A stretch of 64,000 nucleotides of DNA from Donghicola eburneus (GCF_900115865.1 NZ_FOXY01000014.1:1-64000); one strand, 5' to 3'. Counted from the first letter of the stretch, positions 51,026-61,353 are shown. Translations and numbers: made by a program. Notes: generated by a model not told the origin, from the letters alone.

Positions 51026-54000
51026 CTAGAGCAGCGTGTCTTCGACGATCAGAGCGGCCAAAACCCCAGAGAACCCAGCGTTGTAATCTGTCGCGACCTC
51101 GTTTTGGACGTAGTCTGTGCGGTCGTCGGTGTAATTGCCCGACTGGTCCGGACCGCCCACGAGCGCCCCCGTCAGAGTGTACAGATTGTTCGCGCTGTCA
51201 TTCACATCCGTGACCCCCGAGGCGGCACGATGATGCGGGTTGAGCGGATAGTCCTCGCCAAACCCGACCACATAACTTTGCCCATCCGGATTGTCGCCGA
51301 GCGTGTAATCGATTTGGTCAGAGGCAAAATCCAAGAGGTCCGAGGCATAGGCGTCATCGCCCATCTCATGGGCCAGATCAGCACGCTCTACCGCGATGAA
51401 CCCCATATTAGCGGCATATCGATTGGCCCCCCAACTATCGAGCCACGCCAATCCGTCATTGGTATCGGTGCCCGGCGTACGGGCGAGCGAATTCATCATG
51501 TAGTCCAGATGTGCGTCGACATCGCCAATGTAGCTGGTGTCTTGGGTGGCTTCGGCCAATAGCATCGCGACACCGTTGGATTTGTCATCCCAACCCAGAG
51601 CCCAATATATCGAACCGCCGGGATAATAAGCCTCAGCCATCTCGAGATAGCTTTGATCCCCCGTCGCCTCATAAAGCCAGGCAGCCCCCCACGACAACTC
51701 ATCCTGATAGCCGCTATAGCTGTTGTAGAAGGATTGTGCATCTGTCACGGCATCCGTGTAGGTGCCTTGATATGTCTCGGCAAAGTCGTAGAGCTGGATG
51801 GCGGTATCAATCAATTCATCCGCATAAGCCGCGTCCCCCGCATTTCGGAACACGATCGAGGCCGAGGCCAGTGCCGCCGCCGTTTCTGCGGTGACTTCGG
51901 TGCCCGGCATATCTGCGGTGACGGCATAGGTTGGACGCGACATGGTCATGTCTTCGGGCGCGCCCCAGTATGCGTGATCAATGTCCCCATCGCCGACTTG
52001 CGCGTAGAAGATGTCATCGCTCAAATCAGCGGTGCCATTATCGTCGTAGCAGCGCATGAAGTAATCGGTGACCCAGCCTAGGTGGTTCAAGATATCCTGT
52101 GTGGCCCCCGCAGCTTCGTACCCTTCTGCATAGTTTGCAGCGCCCCATGCGAGCATCGTCGCGGAGTACGCCATCGGGAAGCCAAACTTGACGTGGTCGC
52201 CAGCATCGTACCACCCGCCGGTCAGATCTACGCCAACATCCGCGCCATCCGTCAGCGCACTATCACCCCGCCAGTCCAGGGGATACTCGTCGGGAAGTTC
52301 GCCAGAATACTGCGCGTAGTAGAAATCCATCGACATATCGAGAACATCTGCATAGTCCGCCGCATCAAAGGGCGAGTCTGCAGTCGTGTCCCATCCGCTG
52401 TCTGTCTCTGTGGTGGAGCCGGTATCATCCACAGGCTGCGTGGTCTCGGTGCTGCCATCCACAGCCACTGTCAGCGTTAGCCCATCAGTTGGCACTGTTC
52501 CGTCAGCGGTAAAGCCAAAGGTCTTGGACTCGCCGGGGTCCAGATCCAGAGTCCAATCCGCCGCATCAAAGACCACATCTCCGTCCGCTTCGTTCGTGAA
52601 TGTCGCGCCCCACGCATCCCGCACTGTGAATCCCGGAGAGTCGATCAGGATCGCGAACGCCGAGACCGTAGCGTCCGTGTCGTTGGTGACAGTGATGTCG
52701 CCGTTGAACCCGTTGCCCCAGTCGTTGGTGATGACGAAACTTGCATCAGGTAGATTAACCGTGTCGCCGCCTGCGCTGGCATCATCACCCGTGCCAACCG
52801 TATCTTCGCCAGTCGTGACAGTGTCCTCTCCAGCTGTCACGGTATCGTCGCCGGTGGATACCGTCTCCTCGCTGGTTCCGACGGTATCTTCGCCCGTACC
52901 AACGGTGTCTTCGCTTGTGTCAGGTATTTCGCTGACGGGATCAGCTGGGTCTTCTGCCACAGGGTCCTGACCAATCACGTAGGTCACGCCATCAATGATC
53001 GCGGAATAGGTGATCGATTCCTCCGGCGGGATCGTTCCACTGCCGTTAAACCCGATCGACACCGACTGGCCGGGGTTCAGGTTATCCCCGTACCCGCTGC
53101 CCATAATGACCAAATCGCCATTCGTGTCGAGAAACGAGGTCGCGCCCCACATGCTCGACACCGTAAAGGTCGGATTTGAAATACGAATTTCGACGTTGTC
53201 AACGATCTGATCTGTCGTATTGGCGATGTCGAGATAAGTGGTGAAACCGCTGCTCCAGACGTTCCCCTGACGCCATGAGATAGAGGGCAAATCCACGCCA
53301 GTATCATCTGCACTACCAGATTGTACGCTGTCATCGCCCGAGGTGTCCGTGCCGTCGTCCGTGGTCTCTACAGTATCGTCGCCGGTCGCCACGGTATCCT
53401 CGCCCGCGTCGATGGTGTCGTCTCCAACGCTGGCGGTATCGTCGGCAGTGTCTCCGGCATCTGTCGTATCATCACCTGTTCCGCCGCTTTCTGTCCCTGC
53501 ATCAACGGTCTCCTCACCCGCATCCACCGTATCGTTGCCAGACTCCACAGTGTCGTCCGCTGATGCGTCTGCCTCTTCGCCAATCACATAGGTGGTGCCG
53601 TTGATAATCGCGATGTAGGTAATCGTCTCGTCCGCGGGCACGCTGCCGCTGCCATTGAAGCCGACAGAGATCGATTTGCCCGGCTCGGCATTCAAGCTGT
53701 ACCCCGACCCGCTTATCACCAACGTGCCATCCGCCTGCACCGATGACGTCGCCCCCCAGATATTCGAGACTGTGAAGCTGGGATCGGTGAAAATGATCTG
53801 AAAATCCTCCATCACCTCGCCCGAAATGTTTTCGATATCGATATAGGTGGTGAACCCGCTGCTCCAGACCGTGCCTTGCCGCCATGTAAAGGTCGGCAAA
53901 GTCAAATCAGCGGGCGCTGTGTCCGGTTCTGTGTCAGTGCCAGAATCCGTGCCGGTGTCTGATGTGCTGTCGGTGTCAGAGGACGCGGCTCCCTCGTATG

Positions 54001-55477
54001 GCAAAGCAGGCTCGGCGCTGGTGTCGGGGGTATCCTCCGCCGTTGCCACGTCGAGCAGCGCTTCATCATCCAAAGTCGTGTCGGCAAAGACAAACGACTC
54101 CACATTCCGTGTCAGCGTCCGCCCCGCCGCACCCGTCAGGTAGATATCCGAGCCGTCCGCTGTGATCACGTAGTTGGCCAGAGCTCCTTCGAGCACCAGC
54201 GTATCCGTCGCAGCGCCGCCGTTGATCGTGTCATTTCCAGCCGATCCGTAGATGACGTCGTTTCCGTCCCCACCGTTGATATAGTCATCCCCTGCCCCGC
54301 CATGCGCGGTGTCGTTTCCGCCAACCATCCAGAGATTGGCGCCAGCATCGCGGGCATAGGCCTCGTCCCCCTTGCTGCTCGCCACGAGCGTGCCAAACGT
54401 AATGGGATTGGTGGTTGGATCTGTAGGGGCACCATAGCGTTCACCCTCGTTATAAAAGGTTGCCCACGCCATGTAGTCCTGCTCGGTTTCATTCCGAACC
54501 ATCTCGTCGACGACCACCGTGTTGTACTGATCGCGTCCACCGTGAAAGTTGATGTCGCGGTTCGTGTAGGTGACGTGAACAGAGTTGTTGCTGGCCGTTG
54601 TGTAGCTGGCAAACAGCACAGCATGGCGCGTATCGGTGATGGTTAGGTTTGAGAAATTGCTTTCATAAACATCGCGGATCCAGACCGCATAGCCGTTGCC
54701 GCCTGCCCCTTTGTTCAATGTCCCGTCCATGACAAAATCATCGAGCGTCGCATCAATGCTGCCAGCAAAGGTGATCCCGTGGCTGATGCCGTCGTCGATC
54801 CCGATATTTGTAAGTGTCGCGCCCGTTGTTCCGCCGACCATGATCATGGTCTGGCCTTGACCGCTACTGTTGTAAAACGCACCTGGATCAGCCTCTCCAT
54901 GTGGGCCAACCATGGTGAACCCTGACAGCGTGTTGCCCTCTATCAGGTTACGCGTCTGCACCTCGGTGATCGGGGGATCAAAATCAAAAGTAAGCGGCGT
55001 CTCAAACCCGACGATATCTCCGTCGACCGAGGTCACCTCCACCATCATGGTCCGCAGAGGATTGCTCTTGAGCCATTGGGTATCGCCAATCTCGTCAAAA
55101 TATTCGGAGGTGTTCTCAGCAGCGATATAGATGTAATCGCCCACTTGGATATCGTGCCCCGACGCCACTGTGATTGACGTATCGCCGACCGAGGCCGCCT
55201 CTGCCAAACCGTCCGTCTCAGCGATGTCTGTTTTGTAGAGCTTGAGCCCCAGCACAATCGCGGGATCCGACCCGATGGCAGAGGTCACCTCGATAACGGT
55301 TTCGCCGCGACCTTGGCCTATCAGTGAGACGTTGCTCTGGTTGATCGTCACCGTCCGGTCAAAGGAATATGTGCCCGCTTGCAGCACAAAGGTCGTGCCC
55401 TCTGCCGCGCTGTCGATCATTGTTTGCAATTGCGCTGCGGTTGTTCCGAGCGGGACATCGATAAAAGTGTCGGCCAT
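51026..55477 (-). CDS. Giant multidomain protein: beta-helix, RTX repeats, three CBM2-like modules and a GH9 cellulase domain
   Basis: A 1483-residue protein from ATG 55477 (GAGGAAG ribosome binding site). Residues 1-370 form a right-handed beta-helix ([19 protein letters not shown]). RTX repeats lie at 385-425 ([19 protein letters not shown]). Three CBM2-like modules occupy about 525-633, 728-836 and 908-1010, each with W and GFNGSG/GFTADG signatures, separated by acidic Thr/Gly linkers of 7-residue repeats. A GH9 domain spans 1036-1483 with [19 protein letters not shown] (Asp1091/Asp1094), NPHHRAASG and acid Glu1460 in [13 protein letters not shown]. It should hydrolyse cellulose or related beta-glucans outside the cell. 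No Sec signal is visible; RTX repeats suggest type I export, although they are internal. Confidence 0.9.
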   Translation of the reverse strand: MADTFIDVPLGTTAAQLQTMIDSAAEGTTFVLQAGTYSFDRTVTINQSNVSLIGQGRGETVIEVTSAIGSDPAIVLGLKLYKTDIAETDGLAEAASVGDTSITVASGHDIQVGDYIYIAAENTSEYFDEIGDTQWLKSNPLRTMMVEVTSVDGDIVGFETPLTFDFDPPITEVQTRNLIEGNTLSGFTMVGPHGEADPGAFYNSSGQGQTMIMVGGTTGATLTNIGIDDGISHGITFAGSIDATLDDFVMDGTLNKGAGGNGYAVWIRDVYESNFSNLTITDTRHAVLFASYTTASNNSVHVTYTNRDINFHGGRDQYNTVVVDEMVRNETEQDYMAWATFYNEGERYGAPTDPTTNPITFGTLVASSKGDEAYARDAGANLWMVGGNDTAHGGAGDDYINGGDGNDVIYGSAGNDTINGGAATDTLVLEGALANYVITADGSDIYLTGAAGRTLTRNVESFVFADTTLDDEALLDVATAEDTPDTSAEPALPYEGAASSDTDSTSDTGTDSGTDTEPDTAPADLTLPTFTWRQGTVWSSGFTTYIDIENISGEVMEDFQIIFTDPSFTVSNIWGATSSVQADGTLVISGSGYSLNAEPGKSISVGFNGSGSVPADETITYIAIINGTTYVIGEEADASADDTVESGNDTVDAGEETVDAGTESGGTGDDTTDAGDTADDTASVGDDTIDAGEDTVATGDDTVETTDDGTDTSGDDSVQSGSADDTGVDLPSISWRQGNVWSSGFTTYLDIANTTDQIVDNVEIRISNPTFTVSSMWGATSFLDTNGDLVIMGSGYGDNLNPGQSVSIGFNGSGTIPPEESITYSAIIDGVTYVIGQDPVAEDPADPVSEIPDTSEDTVGTGEDTVGTSEETVSTGDDTVTAGEDTVTTGEDTVGTGDDASAGGDTVNLPDASFVITNDWGNGFNGDITVTNDTDATVSAFAILIDSPGFTVRDAWGATFTNEADGDVVFDAADWTLDLDPGESKTFGFTADGTVPTDGLTLTVAVDGSTETTQPVDDTGSTTETDSGWDTTADSPFDAADYADVLDMSMDFYYAQYSGELPDEYPLDWRGDSALTDGADVGVDLTGGWYDAGDHVKFGFPMAYSATMLAWGAANYAEGYEAAGATQDILNHLGWVTDYFMRCYDDNGTADLSDDIFYAQVGDGDIDHAYWGAPEDMTMSRPTYAVTADMPGTEVTAETAAALASASIVFRNAGDAAYADELIDTAIQLYDFAETYQGTYTDAVTDAQSFYNSYSGYQDELSWGAAWLYEATGDQSYLEMAEAYYPGGSIYWALGWDDKSNGVAMLLAEATQDTSYIGDVDAHLDYMMNSLARTPGTDTNDGLAWLDSWGANRYAANMGFIAVERADLAHEMGDDAYASDLLDFASDQIDYTLGDNPDGQSYVVGFGEDYPLNPHHRAASGVTDVNDSANNLYTLTGALVGGPDQSGNYTDDRTDYVQNEVATDYNAGFSGVLAALIVEDTLL
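52780..52930. repeat. 21-bp tandem repeats encoding an acidic 7-residue linker
   Basis: Between the second and third carbohydrate-binding modules the DNA repeats about every 21 bases, encoding units such as [22 protein letters not shown] looser version of the same 7-residue periodicity fills the first linker (about 53340-53570). Such repeats can expand or contract by slippage. Confidence 0.8.
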
Positions 55478-56047
55478 GATCTTCCTCAAATAGCTTTTTC
55501 GCAGACCACCGCGCACGTCATCAAAGCGCACATACTTTTGCGTATGCGCAGTCAGACCAATCGCAGTGGTCGTTTGATTCTTTCAATGAATTACCAAGAC
55601 ATTAGCACGTCATCTCTTGGTTGAGTAAGGATTGAATGCACAGTTATGTCGGTCATTATTTGCAAAAATAGTTACCATTCTGCGTGCCGTATCTACGACG
55701 GGAGCCGTGACGCGAATCGGACAGATAAAACTGCGGTATCGAACCCGACGCGCTACAACGAATGGCTACAGCGCTTAGTGGTGGTTGCGCTGAAAAGCTC
55801 TCTGAAAGCCCTATCGGCGCGCCATAGACTGCCCGAAAACTTCTCGCTTAAGCCCAAGCGGGCGCGCGCGCTTCACGCCGCAATCACGGATTTGAAAGAA
55901 AAAGTTTGCGCCGACTCACAAATCGCAGCTATAGAAACGATAAAAATGAGCATGGCGCTAAACAGCGTTACTACAAGAAGCAGGCAAAGCACCCTATGAA
56001 CCCTCTACCCTTGGTTCGACCGCATATGCCTGTAAGCAGGTGGAAAT
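55478..56047. other. Upstream region of repA
   Basis: About 570 bases between the divergent cellulase and repA genes. It probably carries both promoters. One moderately plausible small frame (55646-55999) is listed separately. No copy of the TTGTCAGCTGACAA palindrome found after repC is present here. Confidence 0.45.
55646..55999 (+). CDS. Possible small helical protein upstream of repA
   Basis: A 117-residue frame. Its second half looks protein-like and helical (YNEWLQRLVVVALKSSLKAL, KPKRARALHAAITDLKEKV), whereas the first 35 residues do not, so an internal start is possible. It is basic and has no recognised family. It ends 48 bases before repA on the same strand. Without a clear ribosome binding site this is only a candidate. 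Confidence 0.3.
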   Translation: MSVIICKNSYHSACRIYDGSRDANRTDKTAVSNPTRYNEWLQRLVVVALKSSLKALSARHRLPENFSLKPKRARALHAAITDLKEKVCADSQIAAIETIKMSMALNSVTTRSRQSTL

Positions 56048-57226
56048 ATGGTCGAAAACACCATTCGCATCAATGAACGAGTCCGCGTTAACGCGGAAAA
56101 TATCGCTGCTGCGCTCGAGAATCATATGCTCACAGCGTTTGCGCCCGATGCGCGCAAAGAACTGCGCCTGTTTTCCGCAGGCGAAGCGGCTGAACTCCTC
56201 GGGATTTCAACGTCGTTCCTGCGCAAGCTTCACTTCGAGAACAAGATTGAGGATGTCCAGACCAGCGCGGGCGGTCGGCGCTATTACAGCGCCCATGACC
56301 TGAGCCAAATTCGCCAACATCTGGACAGCGTCGCCAAGGTCCCCGGCACCTATCTAAAGGGCCGCCGAGAGGGCGATCCGGTGCAGGTTCTGTCCTTTCT
56401 GAACTTCAAGGGCGGTTCGGGCAAAACTACAAGCACTATACACACAGCACAGCGTTTGGCTCTAAAGGGCTACAAGATCTTGTGTGTGGACATCGATCCG
56501 CAGGCCTCGCTTACGACCCTTTTTGGCTACCGCCCCGAGGTTGATTTCTTAGAAACTGGAACGGTCTATGACGCGATCCGGTACGATGACCCCCTGCCCC
56601 TGTCTTCGATAATCCAGCCGACCTTCTTCGAAGGCATTGATCTGGCTCCTGCGGGTCTAGTTCTGCAGGAATTCGAGCACGAAACGCCGCGCGCTCTGAT
56701 GGATAACGTGCAACCACCGTTCTTTTCACGGATGGCTGCCGCGTTGGCCGAGGTTGAGGCGAATTACGACCTGATCCTGTTCGATTGCCCCCCGCAATTG
56801 GGCTATCTGACCATGGGCGCGCTCTGTGCTTCGACCGGGTTGTTCATCACAGTCGTGCCGAACATGCTCGACGTAGCGTCTATGTCGCAATTCCTACAGA
56901 TGAGTGCCGATTTGCTTGATGTCGTCAGCAATGCGGGCGCAGCGATGGACTATGACTTCCTCCGGTTTCTTATCAACCGGATGGAGCCGAATGACGGGCC
57001 CCAACAGCAGGTCGTAGCATTTCTGCGGAATCTGTTCGGGAACGAAGTCATGACGAATGCGATGCTGAAATCCACCGCGATTTCGGACGCTGGCCTGACT
57101 CACCAGACCATCTACGAGGTCGAACGCAGCCAGTTTAACCGCAACACTTATGACCGTGCTGTGGATTCACTGAATAGCGTGAACGATGAAATTGAGTCCC
57201 TCATCCAAGCAGCATGGGGTCGATAA
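56048..57226 (+). CDS. repA: RepABC replicon partitioning ATPase RepA (ParA family)
   Basis: A 392-residue ParA-type ATPase of a RepABC replicon. The N-terminal helix-turn-helix/MerR-like region (residues 40-95; FSAGEAAELLGISTSFLRKL, SAGGRRYYSAHDLSQIRQ) binds its own operator. The deviant Walker A is FLNFKGGSGKTTSTIH (about 117-132), and VDIDPQASLT and ILFDCPPQLGYLTMGAL complete the site. It segregates the plasmid with RepB and represses repABC. AGGTGGAAATATG gives the ribosome binding site. The stop overlaps the repB start (TAATG). Confidence 0.96.
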   Translation: MVENTIRINERVRVNAENIAAALENHMLTAFAPDARKELRLFSAGEAAELLGISTSFLRKLHFENKIEDVQTSAGGRRYYSAHDLSQIRQHLDSVAKVPGTYLKGRREGDPVQVLSFLNFKGGSGKTTSTIHTAQRLALKGYKILCVDIDPQASLTTLFGYRPEVDFLETGTVYDAIRYDDPLPLSSIIQPTFFEGIDLAPAGLVLQEFEHETPRALMDNVQPPFFSRMAAALAEVEANYDLILFDCPPQLGYLTMGALCASTGLFITVVPNMLDVASMSQFLQMSADLLDVVSNAGAAMDYDFLRFLINRMEPNDGPQQQVVAFLRNLFGNEVMTNAMLKSTAISDAGLTHQTIYEVERSQFNRNTYDRAVDSLNSVNDEIESLIQAAWGR

Positions 57227-58176
57227 TGGCACGTAAAGGTATTCTCAGCACCAATCTCACGCCGAACAAGCCGGACGCCGCCCCGCGGCAACGTCTGATG
57301 CCGCAATCGGCCGTTGGTGCGCTTCAAAGCAGTCTGTCAAAGCTACAAGAGAACGCGATCCAAGAAGTCGATCCCAGTCTGATCGATAACGCGGGTCTCG
57401 AAGACCGGCTTGGGCTGGATTACACCGAACAAGAGCGCCTGAAGGAAAGCCTGCAGACCTATGGTCAGCAGGTTCCGGTGCTTTTGCGGCCCCACCCCAC
57501 CGCACGTGGCCGGTTCGAGATCGTCTATGGCCGCCGCCGTCTGGCCGCCTTGCGGGAACTCGGCCTACCGGTCAAAGCCATGGTGCGTCAGCTCGACGAT
57601 CACGCGCTGGTTATGGCACAAGGCCAAGAGAACAACACGCGGACGGACCTCAGCTTTATCGAGAAAGCGAGCTTTGCCGCGCAACTTCAGGACGCGGGAT
57701 ACGATCGACCAACCATCGCGGCGGCTTTGGCGATCGATTTACCCATGGTCAGCCGGATGCTCAAGGTCGGCACCGCTTTTGATCTGGAGTTCTTGCGTCA
57801 GGTGGGCCGTGCCCCCTCTGTTGGACGCGAGCGCTGGATGCAGCTGGTGTCTCTCTTCGAGGAACAGGCGGCGCGCAGCCGTGCCGGCATCTTTATGAGG
57901 CGACCCGAATTTACCTCAATGGACACTGACGCCCGTTTCGAGGCGGTTCTCAAGGCAGCGCAGAACAAACACCGAGAGCAGCCCCCTGCCCCGCCGCAGG
58001 CGCGCAAGGCCGCGATCAGTTCCCCCGACGGAGCCCCGATCGCCACCGTCAAAGCCACGGACAAAGGCATCAGCCTAACCGTGAAGACCGAAGGTTTCGA
58101 CCGCTGGATCGAAGATAACGCCAGTGAGTTGATGAACGAATGGTTTGCCCGCTGGCAATCCGAACAAAGCGAATAA
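57226..58176 (+). CDS. repB: RepABC partitioning protein RepB (ParB family)
   Basis: A 316-residue ParB-type centromere-binding protein. The N-terminus MARKGILSTNLTPN is typical of RepB. The ParB/Srx-like domain includes ERLKESLQTYGQQVPVLLRPHP, FEIVYGRRRLAALRELG and AQGQENNTRTDLSFIEKASFAAQL. A helix-turn-helix follows (YDRPTIAAALAIDLPMVSRMLKVG). It should bind the TTGTCAGCTGACAA palindromes found after repC. ATG at 57226 overlaps the repA stop; the in-frame start at 57214 is within repA and less likely. Confidence 0.95.
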   Translation: MARKGILSTNLTPNKPDAAPRQRLMPQSAVGALQSSLSKLQENAIQEVDPSLIDNAGLEDRLGLDYTEQERLKESLQTYGQQVPVLLRPHPTARGRFEIVYGRRRLAALRELGLPVKAMVRQLDDHALVMAQGQENNTRTDLSFIEKASFAAQLQDAGYDRPTIAAALAIDLPMVSRMLKVGTAFDLEFLRQVGRAPSVGRERWMQLVSLFEEQAARSRAGIFMRRPEFTSMDTDARFEAVLKAAQNKHREQPPAPPQARKAAISSPDGAPIATVKATDKGISLTVKTEGFDRWIEDNASELMNEWFARWQSEQSE

Positions 58177-58221
58177 CAGAGCAACGAGCAGTACAAGGAG
58201 GCACGACCCAGGACCCTGAAA

Positions 58222-58268
58222 TAAGAAAAGCCCCCCAAGTAAATTGGAAGGCCCTTCTCGTCTTTAGC
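58222..58268 (-). ncRNA. Candidate antisense ctRNA (incompatibility RNA) between repB and repC
   Basis: On the reverse strand, GCC-TTCC-AA (ending near 58244) pairs with TT-GGGGGGC (from about 58238 to 58230) as a 9-bp stem with two G-T pairs and a 5-base loop, followed by TTTTCTTATTT, an intrinsic terminator. Upstream on the same strand, TTGACT (58303-58298) and TATCTC (58280-58275) are spaced by 17 bases and predict a start near 58268. The resulting RNA is about 47 bases, close to the size of ctRNAs that repress repC in RepABC replicons. Position and strand fit the family. Confidence 0.6.
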
Positions 58269-58353
58269 ATCTTCGAGATAACCCGCCATTCCGAATCAGT
58301 CAACTCTGCCAGCTTGGTTAGGGCATAAATTTTTGCGTCCTTCGTGAAATAAT

Positions 58354-59415
58354 ATGACAGTTTTGACCCCCCGTTTCGTCGGGCGGCCGGTTTTGGCTGC
58401 ACCCGAGGGATCGACTGTGGCCCGAGATAAGTGGGCTTTGGTTGATCGGCTGACACTCGCAGCCGAAGATTTCGGCTTGTCCCATCGAAATATCGCGGTC
58501 CTGCGCGCCATGCTGACCTTTGTGCCAGAGCGCGACCTGCCCGCGCGGATGGGCGTGTCCATCGTCTTTGCTTCGAACCAAACCCTGAGCACCCGTTTGG
58601 GCGGCATGCCCGAAAGCACACTGCGTCGACACTTGGCCGCACTGGTGAAAGCCGGTGTCATCGCGCGGTTCGACAGTCCCAATCGGAAACGCTATGCCAA
58701 ACGGCTTGGCCACGGGATCGCCTGTGCCTTTGGATTTGATCTGGGTCCGCTATCCTCACTGGCCCCCGAGATCGAAGCGCACGCCTCTGCCAGAGAGTTG
58801 CGCCAGCAAGAGCACGACCTTCTCCGCACGCAAATCCTACGCGCGCGTCAGACGCTCTGCGAGGCGCTCCTCGCCCGTGACATTGATCCTGATGGCATCC
58901 ATGACCAGAGCCCCCTCCTCGCCCGCGCACGCCTTCTGCTGCGTCGCAAAAACAACAACGAAGAGCTGGAAGACTTGCTCAAGGATTTCGATGCGGTTTC
59001 TCTTTCATCAATTCTGGGCGCCAGTGACAGCGAAAATGAGCGTCACCAACATAAGGAAAAAAATAAAAACTCTGATGTTGAGGTAGCACCAACAAGCAGC
59101 GCTTCGGGTTTGAACTTTCTGTCTCAGTTCACCGAATACCAAAAAATGTTCCCAAGTGCAGCGCATGACCTACATGACATCTCGAGCCACGCTGCATCTC
59201 TCGTCCCAATGATGGGGATCGACCAACCTGTCTATGAAGAAGCGAAGCAAGCATTGGGAGCGGACATCGCTCCGATTGCTGTCCTGTGCATCTTGGAGCG
59301 GTTCGATCAGATCGAGAACCCAGGTGGGTATCTAAGGCATCTCACCAAACAAGCGCGAGAAGGCGATTTTAACCTTCGAAGACTTTTGAGTTCAGTCGGC
59401 GGGATTGTCAGCTGA
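58354..59415 (+). CDS. repC: RepABC replication initiator RepC
   Basis: A 353-residue initiator. The N-terminal domain carries the family pattern WALVDRLTLAAEDFGLSHRNIAVLRAMLTFVP, followed by ISVVFAS-type NQTLSTRLGGMPESTLRRHLAALVKAGVIAR (helix-turn-helix; here preceded by SIVFASNQ). The C-terminal ends QIENPGGYLRHLTKQA. It is slightly shorter than the usual 400 residues. The replication origin of RepABC plasmids lies within repC, and an A-rich segment is present at 59054-59070. The TGA stop is part of the first downstream palindrome. Confidence 0.94.
   Translation: MTVLTPRFVGRPVLAAPEGSTVARDKWALVDRLTLAAEDFGLSHRNIAVLRAMLTFVPERDLPARMGVSIVFASNQTLSTRLGGMPESTLRRHLAALVKAGVIARFDSPNRKRYAKRLGHGIACAFGFDLGPLSSLAPEIEAHASARELRQQEHDLLRTQILRARQTLCEALLARDIDPDGIHDQSPLLARARLLLRRKNNNEELEDLLKDFDAVSLSSILGASDSENERHQHKEKNKNSDVEVAPTSSASGLNFLSQFTEYQKMFPSAAHDLHDISSHAASLVPMMGIDQPVYEEAKQALGADIAPIAVLCILERFDQIENPGGYLRHLTKQAREGDFNLRRLLSSVGGIVS
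59050..59090. other. AT-rich segment inside repC, probable oriV region
   Basis: AAGGAAAAAAATAAAAAC at 59054-59071 is a sharp A-rich tract inside the otherwise GC-rich repC. RepABC plasmids replicate from a site within repC that includes an AT-rich patch, so this is the likely unwinding region. Placement is by analogy with the family. Confidence 0.5.
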
Positions 59416-59418
59416 CAA
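59405..59418. repeat. parS-like palindrome copy 1 (overlaps the repC stop codon)
   Basis: TTGTCAGCTGACAA is a perfect 14-bp palindrome. The repC TGA stop (59413-59415) lies inside it. The same core recurs at 59809 and 60395, all downstream of repC, as expected for a RepB-binding partition site. Confidence 0.8.
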
Positions 59419-59805
59419 CTTACTCAGGTTTTCGAGACGACTATGCCCTTATCTCGGTTCTCAAAAGCCTCACCTTTCTGTGTCTCTGATTTTGGATCCA
59501 TGCTGAGAGGAGTAGTATTCGGAGTGATGAAAGAGTTACAGCGCCGCGAAGTAAAATAGTAGAGCCTCCAATAATCAAAGGGTCATGCGCACGCGATTAC
59601 CTCAGAATGTGAACCTTAGAGATTGATCCCAGGCACAACCGGAAATCGGCAGCGCAGATTTCCAAAGCATCTGGAACGACACGGATTTTTGGCTATTCCA
59701 GCGATGGCAAGGATCTGACTGCAGCGTTTCGACGACGATGGGGTGCCTTGATGGTTTGACCACCTCTTATGTGAAAATTGCGCAGTCCCATCATTCCTGA
59801 GCAGT

Positions 59806-59825
59806 AGATTGTCAGCTGACAATCT
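59806..59825. repeat. parS-like palindrome copy 2 (20-bp perfect)
   Basis: The 14-base core TTGTCAGCTGACAA is extended here to a perfect 20-bp palindrome with flanks AGA and TCT. It is the longest of the three copies and lies 391 bases after the repC stop. Confidence 0.8.
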
Positions 59826-60393
59826 GAAGGTCGTTCCTCAGAGACGCTTAGACTATTTCGGAATTCAGCTGGTGAGACGAGAACTCTTCGCCGAATTTTT
59901 TTATGTCAAGCATGATCACTCTGAACTCGTTCCCTTGATGCGTCGCGCAGTTTTTAGCATGTCCCTGCAGTTCTCGGCACAAGTACTTCCAACTACGAAA
60001 ATGTCTTCACAGAGGCATCATTTCCGAAGGATCAGAACTGCGATATGACAGATCTGGTGCGGAACGTAACCCTTGTTTTAGATAGCGCCGAAACACTGAA
60101 AAGGTCGGCTCGACCACGTCGGATGTTCCCAGAACCATTCCTGAATTCACCTTGATATCTACGGAACGGGTTCTTTGATGGGTGAAGCCAACTCAGGTCC
60201 TAGCGCGCGTCTCTGAAATCAGCGCCATGCCACGCAAGTTCCTACGCCTTCGACTGCTCTCTCTGGATCGGCTAGCGCTTCAGTCGGGGGCATTCTGCGT
60301 CGGGTCTTGCTTCGAACCTACAGGCATATGACGGCCTGCTGAGGATGCTTCTAAGGGAAACGGAAACGATATGGATCGTAGTTGTCTGGTCAA

Positions 60394-60409
60394 ATTGTCA
60401 GCTGACAAT
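60394..60409. repeat. parS-like palindrome copy 3
   Basis: ATTGTCAGCTGACAAT is a 16-bp perfect palindrome with the same core as the copies at 59405 and 59809. Spacing to copy 2 is about 590 bases. It lies in non-coding DNA. Confidence 0.8.
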
Positions 60410-61353
60410 CTTTGGCGGAACGCGTTTTCGAGTAGCGCCTCGGACGAACCAGATATGTCAGTCTGAAAAAAAACAGTCCGCAAATAGTGGGGAGCAGTGG
60501 CGTGATTGCACCTCACGCCGGAACACAATGTACTATCCATCCTGTAGGCTGAGCTGTGACCATGTTGTGAAGCCAACCGAGAGTCTGAGAGTTACCCGCA
60601 TGGCGCTCGCGAAAATTTTTCAATTGACGAATAGGCTAATGATGTCGTCGCCGCTGTGTTTGCTGCTTGTGTCCACCTGCGTGTGCCGAAGAGTATGAGC
60701 ACATCGAGACCTTTGAGGCGAACGTGTCGGCTGCAACGCAAATGGCGCAATAGAGCAAGAAGCAGCTTGAAACGAACGCATCAGCCTTGCGAAGTTATAC
60801 ATCGGCGAATGACTGCAAAGCGTTCTAGCTGTCGGCACAAACACAGGTCTGGAAGAGCGCTAGAGTAGCTCGGATGCTCGCTTCATCGACGCTCGCTATT
60901 GCTTTGTACCTCGGCCGACACCATCGCGCCGCAATATGAACATATGTGAGGAACGCGCAGGCAATTTCTCGAAGTCGCTCATCGGTGACAAGATTGGACC
61001 GTCGTCTTGAACATCATGGGAGATTTGGAAGATGGAGCGACGCAGTGATCGGTGGTCGCTCAACGTTTTAGGATTTAGCGAGAAAGAACATGCGTGGATA
61101 TGGGATCATTCTAACTCCGCCAAAGACAGGAGACAGACGGTTTGAAAACAAAGCCTGACTTGGCTGCTCTGTATAAAGGTTGGCTCTAGCAGGAAGGCAA
61201 ATGCCGACATGCTTCGACTTTTGGACTAAGCTTGCCGCTGCCCAAGAAATCTGATCGCTGACCTAAGGAATTGGGGCTAGAGCAAGGACCCGCGTCGATC
61301 TACATCTTAGGCCATTGGTAGGGCAGGGGGCTGAGCGCCCCCGGTGCCGGGTT

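Larger units (their letters stand above)
59416..61353. other. 1.9-kb stretch without a supported gene; holds partition-site palindromes
   Basis: No convincing gene is present on either strand. Open frames are short and without family resemblance or ribosome binding sites. The region contains two further copies of the TTGTCAGCTGACAA palindrome (59809, 60395). Base composition is lower in GC than the neighbouring genes. It may be a partition/centromere region plus decayed DNA. Confidence 0.55.

Noticed and set aside
52780-53570. CRISPR-like appearance of the regular 21-bp repeats
   Set aside because: The repeats are contiguous, imperfect and in frame with the cellulase linker, without spacers, so they are protein-coding repeats.
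58070-58642. Reverse frame across the repB-repC junction
   Set aside because: It overlaps both rep genes and the candidate ctRNA, with no family resemblance.
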